NCBI GenBank assembly: GCA_963575745.1
Contig: CAUYUJ010018538.1
Location: forward strand, 562,076 to 626,075
Reading direction: 5' to 3'
Source: Prorocentrum cordatum
Taxonomy: Eukaryota; Sar; Dinophyceae; Prorocentrales; Prorocentraceae
DNA: 64,000 nucleotides
A model generated the notes under the pieces. The model did no database searches. It saw only the letters and a list, made by a program, of their open reading frames with translations, and had not been told where the DNA came from. The position numbers and the translations under genes were made by a program. Numbering within the stretch: the first letter of the stretch is position 1; each line of letters starts with the position of its first letter. This document shows positions 10,412 through 21,051 of the stretch, in pieces.

Positions 10412-10508
10412 GGGTGGGCCACAGGCTCGTAGACAGCGTCGGAGGCCCCCTGGAGGGGCATGTTGTTGGGCGCAGGTGTTGGACCCCGCCCGCAGACCAG
10501 AGCCCCAG

Positions 10509-10666
10509 GTCGGGCCTGGGCCCCCTACAGGGCGATTCTGGGCGAGAAATCAAAAATACTATTAAAAAGAACATTCAAAAAATCCCTCAGGCATGGTGAA
10601 AAATCATACCCAGACTATTGTTGTTACTACTTTTGAATTTTCCTCCTGTAGAGGGACAGGCAGGAC
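10509..10666. mobile_element. MITE-A copy (158 bp, diverged ends)
   Basis: Left end GTCGGGCCTGGGCCC and right end CCTGTAGAGGGACAGGCAGG are diverged MITE-A termini around an AT-rich core. Confidence 0.65.
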
Positions 10667-11426
10667 TTAACCATAGCCCCTCTGGCTGACCCGAGTGCCC
10701 AGCGGACTGGCCCGGCTGGCCCGTTCCACCCCGCGGCCCAGGCCGAGGAGGCAGGGATGCAAGGGTACCCTTGGGAAGGTTGCCCACCCTTACTACCGTC
10801 GGGGCGTTGACCTAAGGGACCCAAAATAAGGAACGAGGCTCCTTTTCTCCAGAAGTTGGACTTCGATTTCCCATCGAAAACCTAAGGAACCCCTGCGGCA
10901 AGCTGTGAAACAATGAAGAACACGGAGCCCCTCCACAACGAAAAGGGTTCCTTCTTCAGCGCACCGACTGTATGCCCAGTCGGACCTGGGCCAGAAGAAC
11001 ATCCCTCAAATAGAGGAGACCCTCCGCCGGCCAAAACGCCCCAAACCTCACGATCCTTCGAGGGTGCCCTCCCGGGAGGCACAACAAAACATCCAGCCGA
11101 GACCTCGATCTCATACCTCGGTCCGACCGTAGCCTCCAGCATCATTCCGCTGTGACTTCTGCTCGCGACTCGGGGGAGGTCAGTGAGCGTCACCGCGCTT
11201 CCCTCTTCATCTCGGGGAGCAGGGGGAGCAGGGCGAGTTGGGACAACGGCAACTCAAAATCGGTCCCTGAACCCCTCCCAGGGTCCAAACGCACCCGTTT
11301 TTCCGAGCTGCGTCCGACCGTGGCGACGAGGACCGCCCCCCGAAGGCCAACTATCGTTGTCTCAACTGGCTTTCTGAACTCAACGGGGGGTTCGCACAGG
11401 AAGGTTTATAGAGGCCTCCTCCGAGT
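10667..11426. other. No gene recognised
   Basis: Mixed-composition DNA. A GGATGCAAGGGTACCC to GGGGCGTTGACC segment (10755-10812) resembles the right half of MITE-E at 38176-38230. Short open frames show no domain. Confidence 0.5.
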
Positions 11427-11592
11427 AGATGAGGTCGGAGGATCGCGCTGGATCGACGATGCGTGGGCGATGCATCGGTGATGCAACGGCGACGTCGGCG
11501 ATGCATCGACGACGTCGGCGTGGCGAAACTCGCGCTCCACATCGAGCCATGTCGCCGATGCATCGGCGATGCGGCTTCCCAGACCCCCGACG
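11427..11592. mobile_element. MITE-C copy with palindromic CATCGGCGATG units
   Basis: Begins AGATGAGGTCGGAGGATCGC. The interior repeats GATGCATCGGCGATG-like palindromes and GACGTCGGCG. Relatives: 12910-13036 and 46785-46950. The right end is poorly preserved here. Confidence 0.6.
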
Positions 11593-11628
11593 TCATGATG
11601 TGTTCATAGCGTCGACCCCCAGAGTCGG

Positions 11629-11745
11629 GTCGGGCGTGTCCTCATACAGGGGGATTTTGGACCAAAAATAAAAATAGTCCAAACATATTCAAAAATAGTT
11701 AAAAAAAATGAAAGACTTGTCCCCATATTAATTCTTAAGCAAAAA
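11629..11745. mobile_element. MITE-A partial copy
   Basis: Left end GTCGGGCGTGTCC with a GGGGGATT subterminal and an AT-rich core; no matching right terminus is seen. Confidence 0.55.
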
Positions 11746-11754
11746 GATCTCGAC

Positions 11755-11840
11755 CCATTCCCTGGAACTGGTTTCTCATCCTGAGCCGCTTTTGAACGGT
11801 CCCGAGGCCTGGCAAGGGCGCCTGGAGACCAAACTTAGCG
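11755..11840 (+). repeat. Interspersed repeat R6, copy 3
   Basis: CATCCTGAGCCGCTTTTGAA and GTCCCGAGGCCTGGCAAGGG match the 4330-4450 copy. Confidence 0.5.
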
Positions 11841-11880
11841 ACAACCCCCCCGTCGTGATTCTGTCATTACTCTCGTGGGT

Positions 11881-12060
11881 GCGCAAACATGGATTAGATC
11901 CATGGATTTGGCGCGCGGTCGCCGAATCCATGGATCGATGGTGGTGCCCTTCCCAAAATGCGGCCGGTGCCGCCTCGCTCGGCGGCGGAAATCCGCGATT
12001 TCCCATGCCAGGGAAACGGGACCCGTCGCTAATCCACGCCCCCTTGATCCATGTTTGCGA
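11881..12060. mobile_element. MITE-D candidate with inner 17-bp hairpin
   Basis: Outer inverted repeats are GCGCAAACATGGATTA (left) and the reverse complement of CGCAAACATGGATCAA (right). Inside, 11897-11913 and 11920-11936 pair as GATCCATGGATTTGGCG with one G-T mismatch over a 6-nt loop. Only one copy occurs in this window, so the mobile nature is inferred from structure. Confidence 0.5.
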
Positions 12061-12104
12061 TCGCCTGATACTTGAGCAGGGACCGACCGTCCCGGCATTC
12101 CTAT

Positions 12105-12262
12105 AGTCCTACCACGAAATAATCTTAGAACCCACAAATGTTCTAAGAACAAAACAATGTTCTTAGAACACAAGCCCGATGTGTTAAAACAAGACAGCCC
12201 CAACTAGAGCTGTTCTGAGAACATCTCGTGCGAACCACAGAAAGCTCTTAGAACATTGTCTG
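12105..12262. repeat. Cluster of GTTCTNAGAAC palindromes including a perfect 13-bp hairpin
   Basis: TGTTCTAAGAACA (12139-12151) and TGTTCTTAGAACA (12158-12170) are exact inverted copies over a 6-nt loop. Partial copies occur near 12105, 12209 and 12247. Confidence 0.75.
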
Positions 12263-12289
12263 GTAGGGCTCTAGGCGAGCCAGGACGCT

Positions 12290-12500
12290 TCGCCACTGCT
12301 TGAGATACTCGAGAGGGTCTGGGTTGATCCTCCGGCCCTGCCCCGGCGCCTCCGGGCGCCCGAGGCGCCAGCCGGCGAAGGCCTCCGCGCCCGCGGGCGC
12401 GGCGCGCGAGGCCAGGGGGATGCGGCGGCCAGGGGCGAGGGCCGCGCCGGGGCAGGCGCGGAGGCAGGACGGCGGCTGCTGTACACTGGCACCGCCCTGG
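12290..12500 (-). other. Possible coding exon, unidentified
   Basis: The minus frame after a GTGTACAG acceptor-like site near 12482 encodes an Ala/Pro/Arg-rich stretch that becomes more protein-like toward its end (RINPDPLEYLKQWRSVLA) before a stop near 12248. It is not recognised and the evidence is composition only. Confidence 0.25.
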
Positions 12501-12538
12501 GCTATAGTGGAGGCCAATCCGCAAGAGACCTGCCCCAG

Positions 12539-12680
12539 GAGGCCCAACCCTGAGGCCCCGGGACGTCCACCGGTTTCTGGTGCGGGAGCGTCACCGCTTT
12601 CCACCGCAAAGCCATCGAAACCAAAGAAACCCAGGGAACCCTGGAGGCAAGCAGGGTGTTCCTTGGCACATGCCTCCGCT
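12539..12680 (+). repeat. Interspersed repeat R8, copy 1
   Basis: CCATCGAAACC, AAACCCAGGG and GGAGGCAAGCAGGGT landmarks are shared with 17403-17545 in the same order. Confidence 0.7.
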
Positions 12681-12909
12681 GTCTACACTGGCGCTACGCC
12701 AATCCCCAAAGATCCAGCGCTCCAACAAAATTGGAGCAGGCGGTTTTCTGGGGGGCCGTTTTCGGCCTCTGGGGGCGTCCGAAAACGACGCCAGGCGAAA
12801 AACCAGCCCCAGGGAAGTGGTCTGGACCTCCTGTGCCCACGCATCGAAAAATTGGAGCAGCCAGATGTCTGGGTCCTAGAGGCCTCGGCCTCCCACATGG
12901 GGTCCGAGT

Positions 12910-13036
12910 AGAGGGGGCCGGAGGAACGCACCGCATCGCCGATGCATCGCCGCCGTCGGCGTGGCGAAAATCGGGTTTCGCAGCGAGCCGCCTCGCCGAT
13001 GCACCGGCGATGCGGCGCGATCCTCCGACCCCATCT
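12910..13036. mobile_element. MITE-C copy (127 bp)
   Basis: The right end is the reverse complement of AGATGGGGTCGGAGGATCGC; the left end AGAGGGGGCCGGAGGAACGC is diverged. CATCGCCGATGCATCGCC palindromes lie inside. It is immediately followed by a MITE-A copy. Confidence 0.7.
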
Positions 13037-13044
13037 ATTCTTAG

Positions 13045-13197
13045 GTCGGGCGTTTCCTCCTACAGGAGGATTCTGAACGAAAAATAAAAAAAGAGTCAAC
13101 AAATACACCCAAAATGCTAAAACACAGTCAGACAATCGCCCCCACACTACGTTCATACTATTTTTGAATCTCCCTCCTGTAGAGGGACAGGCCCGGC
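13045..13197. mobile_element. MITE-A copy (153 bp)
   Basis: GTCGGGCGTTTCCTCCTACA at left and CTCCTGTAGAGGGACAGGCC at right, AT-rich core. Eight bases separate it from the MITE-C copy. Confidence 0.75.
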
Positions 13198-13554
13198 TCA
13201 AATCGACTCTGACCCCATCCGGGAGGCTGAGTCGGCGGTGGACAAACCTCCCTTTAGTACACCTCCCTTTAGTGAAAGCGGCCTGGGGCCGAAACCGACG
13301 GACCTGGACCCGCAAAAATAACGGCCCTGACGCCCTCTCGCGAACCGAAAACGGCCAATTCCTGAATCGACGTGTCAGGGTAGGAGGTCTATCAACCTCC
13401 AACTTAGAGCTACGCCAATCCTGGGCCCAGCATCGGCGTACCCCGACCTCCTCGCGTCGTGACGACAAGCACGAGGGAGAAAGCTGGCCACCCTCGGCCT
13501 CCGGAGGCCCCCATTGCCTGGCCCGCCGGGGGCCGCCGTCCCAGAAGGACTCGG

Positions 13555-13978
13555 GACGAGGAAGCCGATATCCAGCAGGAAGGAGGTGAGCGTCTTCGGA
13601 TTCGGCGTCTCGACCGTGGGCGGAAGGAAGGGGGGAGGGGGGGGCCACTGTTTGCAGCAGCGCGTCCGATGGCGGAGACTCCACCTGCCTGAACCAGGCG
13701 CCCAAAGCAGCCGAGATCTACTCCGCGGGGTGAGGGGGGAGGGGGGGGCGGCGAGGGCCCGCGCCGATCGGCAAAACAATGAGTAAGAAAACGGTTGCGC
13801 TGCGGAGCAAGAATGCATCGGATGTCTGGGTATACGTCCTCCTGGCCTTGCCAGGACGGCGCATAATCACTTCGATCCTGGGCGCAGGGTGGAGCTCGCC
13901 AGGATCGGTGTCGGTGTATAGCTGCCAACGTCCGAAGAGGTGGATTAGCCCCACGGCGCGCGCGGCCGCCAACGCCAT
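13555..13978 (-). other. Possible exons of a membrane protein, unidentified
   Basis: A minus frame from 13978 encodes a mixed-composition stretch (LAAARAVGLIHLFGRWQLY) followed by a basic segment and a hydrophobic run (FLLRSATVFLLIVLPIGAG). A second island near 13610-13555 reads TPNPKTLTSFLLDIGFLVP in another frame, and a GGTTCAG acceptor-like site lies near 13695. The composition differs from the repeat frames around it. It is not assigned to a family. Confidence 0.3.
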
Positions 13979-14055
13979 TCCGAAGGGGCCCGAGAGGAGG
14001 GTGGGCGCCCGCGCGGGGCAGCCTGGGGCCCCAGACCTCCCACGCGTTGAGCCCT

Positions 14056-14182
14056 CCTCCTCCTCCTCCTCCTTCTCCTCCTCCTCCTCCTCCTCCTCCT
14101 GCTGCTTCTCCTCCTGCTGCTCCTCCTCCTTCTTCTCCTCCTCCTCCTCCTGTTCCTCCTCCTCCTCCTCCTTCTCCTCCTC
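14056..14182. repeat. (CTC)n microsatellite
   Basis: CTC/CCT triplets with CTG and CTT interruptions. Confidence 0.9.
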
Positions 14183-14189
14183 GCATCAA

Positions 14190-15092
14190 ACACTCAACGC
14201 GGAGCCCGTTCGCAATTTTTCGGACCCCATGGGAAGGGCCAGCACCAGGCCCAAGGGCCGTGGAAAGCCAGCTCGGGCCGGAAATCGGGTCCTGGGGGGA
14301 GGGTCTCGAGGAAGAGAAACCGGCATCACCAGAAACGGTCGACGCCCCGCGCGAAATCCTTGGATCTGCGCTGGGCGCCCCCCGGGGGCGGCGCCAAGGG
14401 CGCCGCCAGGGGGGCCCAGCGCCGATCCAGGAAACCCGCGGGGAGCTTCAGCAGTTCCTGCTCGTGCTGCTTCTGGCTCCTCGAGGGTCGGGGCTTCCAA
14501 GGGCCCCGCGCAGAAGACCCCAGGGCGTCGGACGTCTGGAGAGCCGGGCGCCGCGTCCTGGACGGCGGCAGGCGCGTGCCGGGGGCGAGCTCGGTGCGCG
14601 CCGCCGCGCGTGCCGGCACGCGCGGCGGCGGCCGAGCTGGCCTGGTGCGCGGCTGGCGTCGTCCAGGTCGAGGGCAGCAGGCGCGCCGGGCCGAAACAGC
14701 TTCGGCACCCCGGGGAAGCACCTCTGCCCGCCGCGTCTGCACGGTGCGCGCTCCTCGTGGCCAGAGGCCTCCTCCCGCGCGCCTCCTCCGCGGCCGCCCT
14801 CGTCTCTTCCCTACGCGGACTCCCCCCCGCTCCCCCAGACTCGAGGCTCGCACGCGCGGGAAGACCGCGGTCGAAGTGCAGCTCATTCAGCCCACCGCCA
14901 ACATTTATCAGTGGGGGGGGCGTTGACAGATGAATGCGGCGCGAGTGTGCGCTGAATTCGTCCGAGGCCTGTAATTGCCTCGTGGGCGCCCCGCCGGCTT
15001 TCCGAACGTGTTGGCGCCCGCCCTTGCCGCTGTCCAAAAAAGGTGCTGTCCGCGCGCCGCTGCACACGGATTGCGGGTCCGTGTAACGTTAA
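14190..15092. other. GC-rich stretch, no gene supported
   Basis: All six frames are long and Ala/Arg/Pro-rich because stops are scarce. No motif or domain favours one frame. An exon could be hidden here. Confidence 0.5.
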
Positions 15093-15240
15093 GTCGGGCA
15101 TGTCCCTCTACAGGAGGGATCTTCAAGAATAGTTAGAAAACAATCCGGGGACGATTTTGATTATTTTGGCCATTTATGAACATGCTTGGACTATGTTCAA
15201 CTTCTGCCTTCCCAGATCCGCCTGTAGGAGGACATGCCCG
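15093..15240. mobile_element. MITE-A copy (148 bp)
   Basis: GTCGGGCATGTCCCTCTACA at left, GCCTGTAGGAGGACATGCCC at right, AT-rich core. I see no clear target duplication. Confidence 0.75.
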
Positions 15241-15989
15241 AACGAAGTCGAACGCCCTCGGCTGAGAATGAACTGGCCAGCGGCCGCGCAAATTGAGGGT
15301 CGACGCGGGCGAAGGGGGTGAGGGGGGACGGGCGAAAACCAAGAGGCGCGGCGCAGACCGCCGAGAGGAGCACCGCGCGAGGCATGCGTACTGTCCCAAG
15401 GGGACCTCTCCCAAGGGCCGCATGGAGCCCAAGGGTCCGTTCTGGCCAAATTTCTGTGTTGGATCCGGTCGTGGCGACGAAGCAGCGGCCCGCACAGAGG
15501 AGCGAACCTTGAACACCTCGCACGTCGTTGGTAAATGTCCCTGCTGCCTGATGCAAACACAAAGCTTCGATCGACGGCGCCGACGAGCTGAAGCGTCTGG
15601 GTGCCCGATATAGAAAACAAAGGGCAAACGGTGCATGCCGCGCGAACTGTCAGAAGCCAGCGCGCTCCTTCTTGCGTCATCGTTGGACCCCCCCTGCCCT
15701 GGCGCGCGCGCCGCCAGCGGGGCCGAACGCCGACCAGAGAGATCCGCGCGGGCCTCCGAATGTCGATGTTCGTGCCGTTGCTGCGAGCACGGCGCTCGTT
15801 CCCTTCAGGCCCCGCCCACGCGCGGCGCGGTGCACCTGCGTTCGCCTCCGCGGGCCGACCGAACACTTGCACCGTACCCTTCATGGGTCGAGGAATCGAC
15901 GACGCCCCGGCAGGCGCCCGCCCTGTCTTGGTGGGCGTGTTGTTATCCACCGCCACCACCATGAATAGGAGGGGGAGGGGGCCCTCTTA

Positions 15990-16065
15990 CTCCTCTTCCC
16001 TCTCCTCCTCCTCCTCTTCCTCCTCCTCCTCCTCCTCCTCCTCCTCCTCCTCCTCTTCCCCCTCC
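15990..16065. repeat. (CTC)n microsatellite
   Basis: Almost pure CTC triplets. The surrounding 15241-16800 region shows no recognisable gene, only short frames and a GCTCCGACTCCGA repeat near 16245-16280. Confidence 0.9.
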
Positions 16066-16799
16066 AACCTCATGGTGGTGGTGGCGGAAAACATGCCCAC
16101 CCTGCACGGTGCGAACATCTCATTCGCGGAGTCCTTTCCCTTCGCCGAGCAATCTCAATCACGCTGCGGAGGGGGCTGCGCCAGGCCCAGCCCGGCTTCG
16201 GCACTGGCAAGGGCGAGCAGAAGCGCACGCCTTGCCCCGAGCTATGGCTCCGAGCTCCGACTCCGAGCTCCGACTCCGACCCCCGGGAAGCCATGCCGCC
16301 CGAGTTCGAGAGTGGATGACGGGCGTCATGGGGTGGGGGGGGCAGGGGGGGGTTTGAAGTAACGCCCCCCGCCCCCGTGTGGCTCTGGCGCCACAACCGC
16401 GCCCGCAAGAACGATGACGATGAGCAACGAGCTCCGAGCCCCGGTGAAGCCATGCCGCCCAGGTTCCAAGCACACTTTTTGCGTCGGCGGCTGGGCAGAC
16501 GGACTGCTCCAGCGATGTGGCATTAGGGGTCACACAAAACGCGCATTAAGCCGCAAGACACGCGGGAAGAGCGAGGAGTCCCAGCGCGGGCGGGAGGAAG
16601 AGGAAGCCGGGCCCGCTCAGAGCAGGGCCAGGAGTTCCAAGCACACATGCACCTATCAACATGACCCCGACGTCGCCCAAAACAAATGGCACGCGTGCCC
16701 GACGTGAAGAGGCGAGGGACAGGAGAAGCGCGGGGACCAGGTGCGTGGAGGTCAGGGAGGTCCGAGATCCGAGATCGATGGCGGAAATAGCAAAATCAC

Positions 16800-17177
16800 T
16801 GGGCATCTTGCTTTGGGTGGGGAATATGACTAATATGAAACCGATGCTGTCTAGACTGTGGCGTGAGCCCCTGGGCCACATCGGCGCCCAGGAGTGAATG
16901 CTTTCACAGACCCGAACCCATTTTACGCACTCTTCGGGAGCCGAGAACGCAAAGAGCGGGGCATAATTTATAAGGGGACGGTATTGTGCCGCGAGAAATT
17001 TGATAATGAACAGTGATGGGGCGGATAGAGCACAAATGACAACATGTCGAGATCAAACTCATCCAGGTCCGTGCACGCACATACATTATTGGGCATCTTT
17101 CTCTGAGTGCGCCGTTTAGACTGCGGCGTGAGTCCTTGGGCCATTTCGGCGCCCAAGAGTGGGAGCTTTTACAAACC
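16800..17177. repeat. Diverged direct duplication of about 90 bp
   Basis: GGGCATCTT, CTGTGGCGTGAG or CTGCGGCGTGAG, and TCGGCGCCCA landmarks occur in order at 16800-16900 and 17089-17160. No coding frame is shared. Confidence 0.6.
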
Positions 17178-17402
17178 AGAGTGCATAGCATCGAGCTATT
17201 CAGTGCACCCTGGATCGCGAAAAGTTCCCTCGACTTGATTCCAGAGGGGCTGACGGAGGGCTGGCCCTGACATCGCACGGCCGCCAGCCCGAGGTTATCC
17301 GAAACTTCGGTGCGCACACTTCGAACAAGAAAACGGATCCTCTTCCGTCAGCGGGCCCCCCAATTGCACAGTTGGGGGCCAGACCGCGAGAACCCTTCCA
17401 CA

Positions 17403-17545
17403 AGAAACCCAACCCTAAGACCCCAGGATGGCCGTTGATTTCTGGCGTGGGAAAGTCGCGCCTTCCACAGCAAAACCATCGAAACCCAAGAAACCCAGGG
17501 CGCCCTGGAGGCAAGCAGGGTTTCTTGGCATGGGCCCCCCCCCTT
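17403..17545 (+). repeat. Interspersed repeat R8, copy 2
   Basis: Matches 12539-12680. It sits directly left of the (CA)n tract into which the 17.6-21.1 kb element is inserted. Confidence 0.7.
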
Positions 17546-17558
17546 ACACACACACACA

Positions 17559-17772
17559 CACTTTCTTCCCGTGGGCGCGTGTGGCTCGAGGACGGGCCCC
17601 AGGGGAGCCCGCTCTTCCGCATGGACGCTCAAGGAAGCGCTGGCGGTCCGTCGGTCACAGATCGACCCCCGAGCGGCTCAGTGGTGCAAGGAAAACAGAT
17701 TGGAGTCTCGGGCCTACGCCTACCGCCAGCCTCGAACCGATCTGCATCCCATTCATCGCCTTGGAGAACACA
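17559..17772 (+). repeat. Left direct terminal repeat of the GIY-YIG element
   Basis: Starts CACTTTCTTCCCGTGGGC and ends TTGGAGAACACA. It differs from the right copy at about eight scattered positions and has the same length. Confidence 0.85.
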
Positions 17773-17845
17773 TCACACGTGCGGCAAGCCGGCCTTCCAG
17801 CAACGGTGTCGCAGGATTCATCCCGTTCACATTCATAAGTTTCAT

Positions 17846-20167
17846 ATGCCACCTCGCCTTCAACGGGCACATGCGCCTACAGCTCACACTACGTCCAGCT
17901 CGTCCTCACCATCCGTGCACTCTCCAGGTACCGTCCGTCGGCCAGTCCCCGCCACACAATATGCTTGGGCATTGCAGGAGGTACAACAGGTTCAGCAGTT
18001 CATCCAAACACCGTCGCAGGAAAGGGCCGCCGCGGTTCGAGTGAGGATCTGGTCAATGGTACCTCGGGGTGGTCTTCCTGCCCTACAGTTGTTCCTACAT
18101 CGGTTGTTGGTATGCAATTTCCCCAACGGCAAGAAGCAGGGCATCACGGAGACCAGCGTGATGATCAGTGTTACTCATATCTTCATGGCGATGGGCGTAA
18201 TACGATTACGCCAGGCTCTGCAACAGCCGAAATGTCCCAGGTGGGCGGCCAGAGTATTCCGTGTCTTACCACCCTATGCGAAGTTAGCCATCAGCAATCT
18301 TGATGCGGATTGGTTGTCGTGGTGCCAGGGTTATGCGGAAGCAAGATCGACGCCTACAGAGTCGTCTGCCTATGTCTTGTGGAATGCAGCAGGAGTGTAC
18401 ATCGGCAAAGTGAATCTCACGCAGTTGGTTACTACCCCAGGGCTGGCCGCACGACTTCGAGAACACATTGCGGCCATCATGTCTCCAGATACGCCAAAGG
18501 GTGGATGGCCGAGACATCATCTTCTGCGGAAGTCGTTGGGGACACTGTGTATGTTACCAGTGGCTATCTTTCCGTCGGAGGCGCAGGCGTTTGCAAGGGA
18601 GTCCCGCGTGGTCAAATTCGGCAATCCTGAGTGCAACAATGGTGATCGTGGTTGTCAACGCCGTGGGACCCGACAAGGACCACTACTTGGACCACGGCGA
18701 GAAGCGGGTCGTCGTCGTCCGCCACCGCGGCTTCGAGGGCCCAAGCAGGCGCAGTCAAGTTGGGTGTCCCAGGGGGTCCAGGATGCGAAGGAGAAGTCCG
18801 ATTATGAACGTTTGCGTCGGGAACAGTTGTTACAACATCCTGGACATCTACGAGGCGCGTATTCTGAGGTCTACACTAGCATTATGAAGATCAGGTTGGT
18901 GGAAGATCGTAGGTACGGCCCGATCAGCATCGAGGAAGGTTTAGAACAGATGTTTGTGACTTATTCTGCATCACATCGTCCATGTGTTGATTTCCCACCG
19001 TCGTGGAGTGCAAGTACAATTGCTGGCTTCTTATACCGTGCAGGGAAGTTGCTCAATGAGTTCATTCCAGGTGGGGCTCGTCGTACGGCGGCTGTCATGG
19101 TAATCGAGTGCCTTATCCGTCTGCATCGTTTGGCGCCGTTCAAAGTCCCAACGCTCGTCGCACCAGCGGCTGTGGAGGACGATCTACAATACCTACGTCG
19201 GTTCAAATTCGACTGGAGGTTTTCCGATCCTGAGGAGATCGGTCGGGCTTGTCAGACACGCTCTCGGCATGCAGTAATTGCACCGTGGCGCCTGCCAGTG
19301 TGGCACCCGCCCGCCACGCTGTGGCGGCAATGCAGTGCTCGGTGGTCGGAGTGGTCCCGTTGTGTTCGGCTTCCCGTTCGGGCTACCCCGAAAAATGTGA
19401 ACCGCCCGTGGATATATCGATGGCAAGAGGTTCTGGAGCGTGCTCGGACGTATACCATTGCATGGGTCAGTGCTCTACCCACGCCGTTCGGCGTCCTCAG
19501 GGGGATCGCGAGCGTTCGCGGCCTTGACAGGGGCGACACCCGTGGCCAACGAGACCGCGACGATGATGATGACCGTCGGGAGGGCCGCCAGACCCGTTCG
19601 GGTTCCTCGTCAGGCTCGGGGGACAACCAGGAGGCGCGCCGCTTGGAGCGCCACAAGAGATGGATGTACAAGCACGACCAGTCGTACGCGGCGTTCCTTG
19701 GCCAGCGGGAGCAAGAGCTACGTGATATCGAGGTTCGCCGTCAGCGGGAGATCATGGCCAGGGCAACACAGGGGTCGATCGGTCCCTCGCTCCAGGAGAA
19801 CAGCATTCAGCTCCACACGCCCCAGCGTGGGGGCGGTGGAGGTCCGCCGCCATCGCAGGGGACTTCCACACCTGCGGGCCCAGGACCTGCCCCTAGCACA
19901 GGCGTGCCGCCAGGGGAGACCGGTACGGTTGACACGGGGGACCTCACGAACATCAAGCGCCTGCTCGTGGAGGCGCAGTTCGGGTACATTGTTGGGCTGG
20001 AGGACGGGAAGGAGTCTACGTTCAAGGAGGCGTTCTCCCGCTCGTGGGGCAATCGCAAGTTATCGCAGATTGCAAGCAAGCTATTCCAGAAACAGAAGAT
20101 CACGGAGCCCAAGCGTGAGGACGAGAAAATATCAGCGTTGTGGAAGTATTACCAGAACCTCGCCTGA
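17846..20167 (+). CDS. GIY-YIG nuclease-like protein (773 aa)
   Basis: Start chosen at the ATG at 17846, the first in frame after the left terminal repeat; the frame is open further upstream but only through repeat DNA. Residues 173-264 fit a GIY-YIG nuclease domain: a Y176-V for the GIY position, Y185-I-G187 for the YIG, R203 in a RLREH helix, E252 as the expected metal-binding glutamate, and NPECN (260-264) as the closing N-P-x-x-N. Length and spacing match the usual domain of about 90 residues. Upstream (1-170) is a Gln/Pro-rich leader and a helical segment. Downstream are a basic linker, an unrecognised globular region and an Asp/Arg-rich charged stretch, with a Lys-rich end. No reverse transcriptase is present, unlike Penelope-type elements that carry GIY-YIG at the C-terminus. 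Confidence 0.65.
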   Translation: MPPRLQRAHAPTAHTTSSSSSPSVHSPGTVRRPVPATQYAWALQEVQQVQQFIQTPSQERAAAVRVRIWSMVPRGGLPALQLFLHRLLVCNFPNGKKQGITETSVMISVTHIFMAMGVIRLRQALQQPKCPRWAARVFRVLPPYAKLAISNLDADWLSWCQGYAEARSTPTESSAYVLWNAAGVYIGKVNLTQLVTTPGLAARLREHIAAIMSPDTPKGGWPRHHLLRKSLGTLCMLPVAIFPSEAQAFARESRVVKFGNPECNNGDRGCQRRGTRQGPLLGPRREAGRRRPPPRLRGPKQAQSSWVSQGVQDAKEKSDYERLRREQLLQHPGHLRGAYSEVYTSIMKIRLVEDRRYGPISIEEGLEQMFVTYSASHRPCVDFPPSWSASTIAGFLYRAGKLLNEFIPGGARRTAAVMVIECLIRLHRLAPFKVPTLVAPAAVEDDLQYLRRFKFDWRFSDPEEIGRACQTRSRHAVIAPWRLPVWHPPATLWRQCSARWSEWSRCVRLPVRATPKNVNRPWIYRWQEVLERARTYTIAWVSALPTPFGVLRGIASVRGLDRGDTRGQRDRDDDDDRREGRQTRSGSSSGSGDNQEARRLERHKRWMYKHDQSYAAFLGQREQELRDIEVRRQREIMARATQGSIGPSLQENSIQLHTPQRGGGGGPPPSQGTSTPAGPGPAPSTGVPPGETGTVDTGDLTNIKRLLVEAQFGYIVGLEDGKESTFKEAFSRSWGNRKLSQIASKLFQKQKITEPKREDEKISALWKYYQNLA

Positions 20168-20842
20168 GGGTTTGCCGAGCCTCTCTTAGACGCGTACGAT
20201 GCTGAGGTCTATGTACCAACGGTGGAACGATCTTTTGTGCAGAATCAGCTCACGTTGTACATGATTGTTTTTTCTGCTAGGAGTGGTAATCGGTTTTGTC
20301 GTGTACTTCTGTCGGCTGTGGGTCGCCGATGTCAGTGATCATGGCCGTGGTTTTCTACGAATATCTGTCTCACAGAAGATCGCAGGCATCCTGTTGCAGG
20401 TATTTCCACCCTTGGGATCCACGAGGAGAATGGGAGGACAACTGTCAGGACCGCCCTAGGCCGCTAACCAAGACGGGGGTTCCTTTTTTGGTTTTGTTGG
20501 TCCTCTTCCCTCTCCGCTCGCTCCCTCCCCCTCTCCCTTTCCTTCCCCGTTCCTAAAAAAATCCCCACGTGGGGATTGCCTCACTTGCGCCTGGGACGTT
20601 TTCTGGTGCTCTGGTGAGTTCAGTATGTGAAGCACTGTCCTGTGCTTGGCCCCGACCTTGAAAGGTCTGTTGTCGGGTTCGGGGGCGCCGCTCTTCTCCC
20701 CCTTGAGGACCCGAACCGACCCTTCCCCCCCCCCAGGTGTGTACCCAGAAGCCCGCTCGGACAGGATTTGCCGAGGACGACTTCACTCTCAGAATTGAGT
20801 CTGACCCTACTGCGCTGTATCATATCCTAGCGCGGCGGGACG
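20168..20842 (+). other. 3' region of the GIY-YIG element
   Basis: 675 bp between the ORF stop and the right repeat. It holds a CT-rich run (20505-20550) but no ORF of note, no poly(A) and no hairpin I could define. Confidence 0.5.
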
Positions 20843-21051
20843 CACTTTCTCCCCGTGGGCGCGCGTGGCTCGAGGACGAGCCCTAGGGGGGCCCGCTCTT
20901 CCGCATGGACGCTCAAGGAAACGCTGGCGGTCCGTCGGTCACATATCGACCCCCGAGCGGCTCAGTGGTGCAAGGAAAACAGATTGGAGTCTCGGGCCTA
21001 CGCCTACCGCCAGCCTCGAACCGATCTGCATCCCATTCATCGCCTTGGAGA

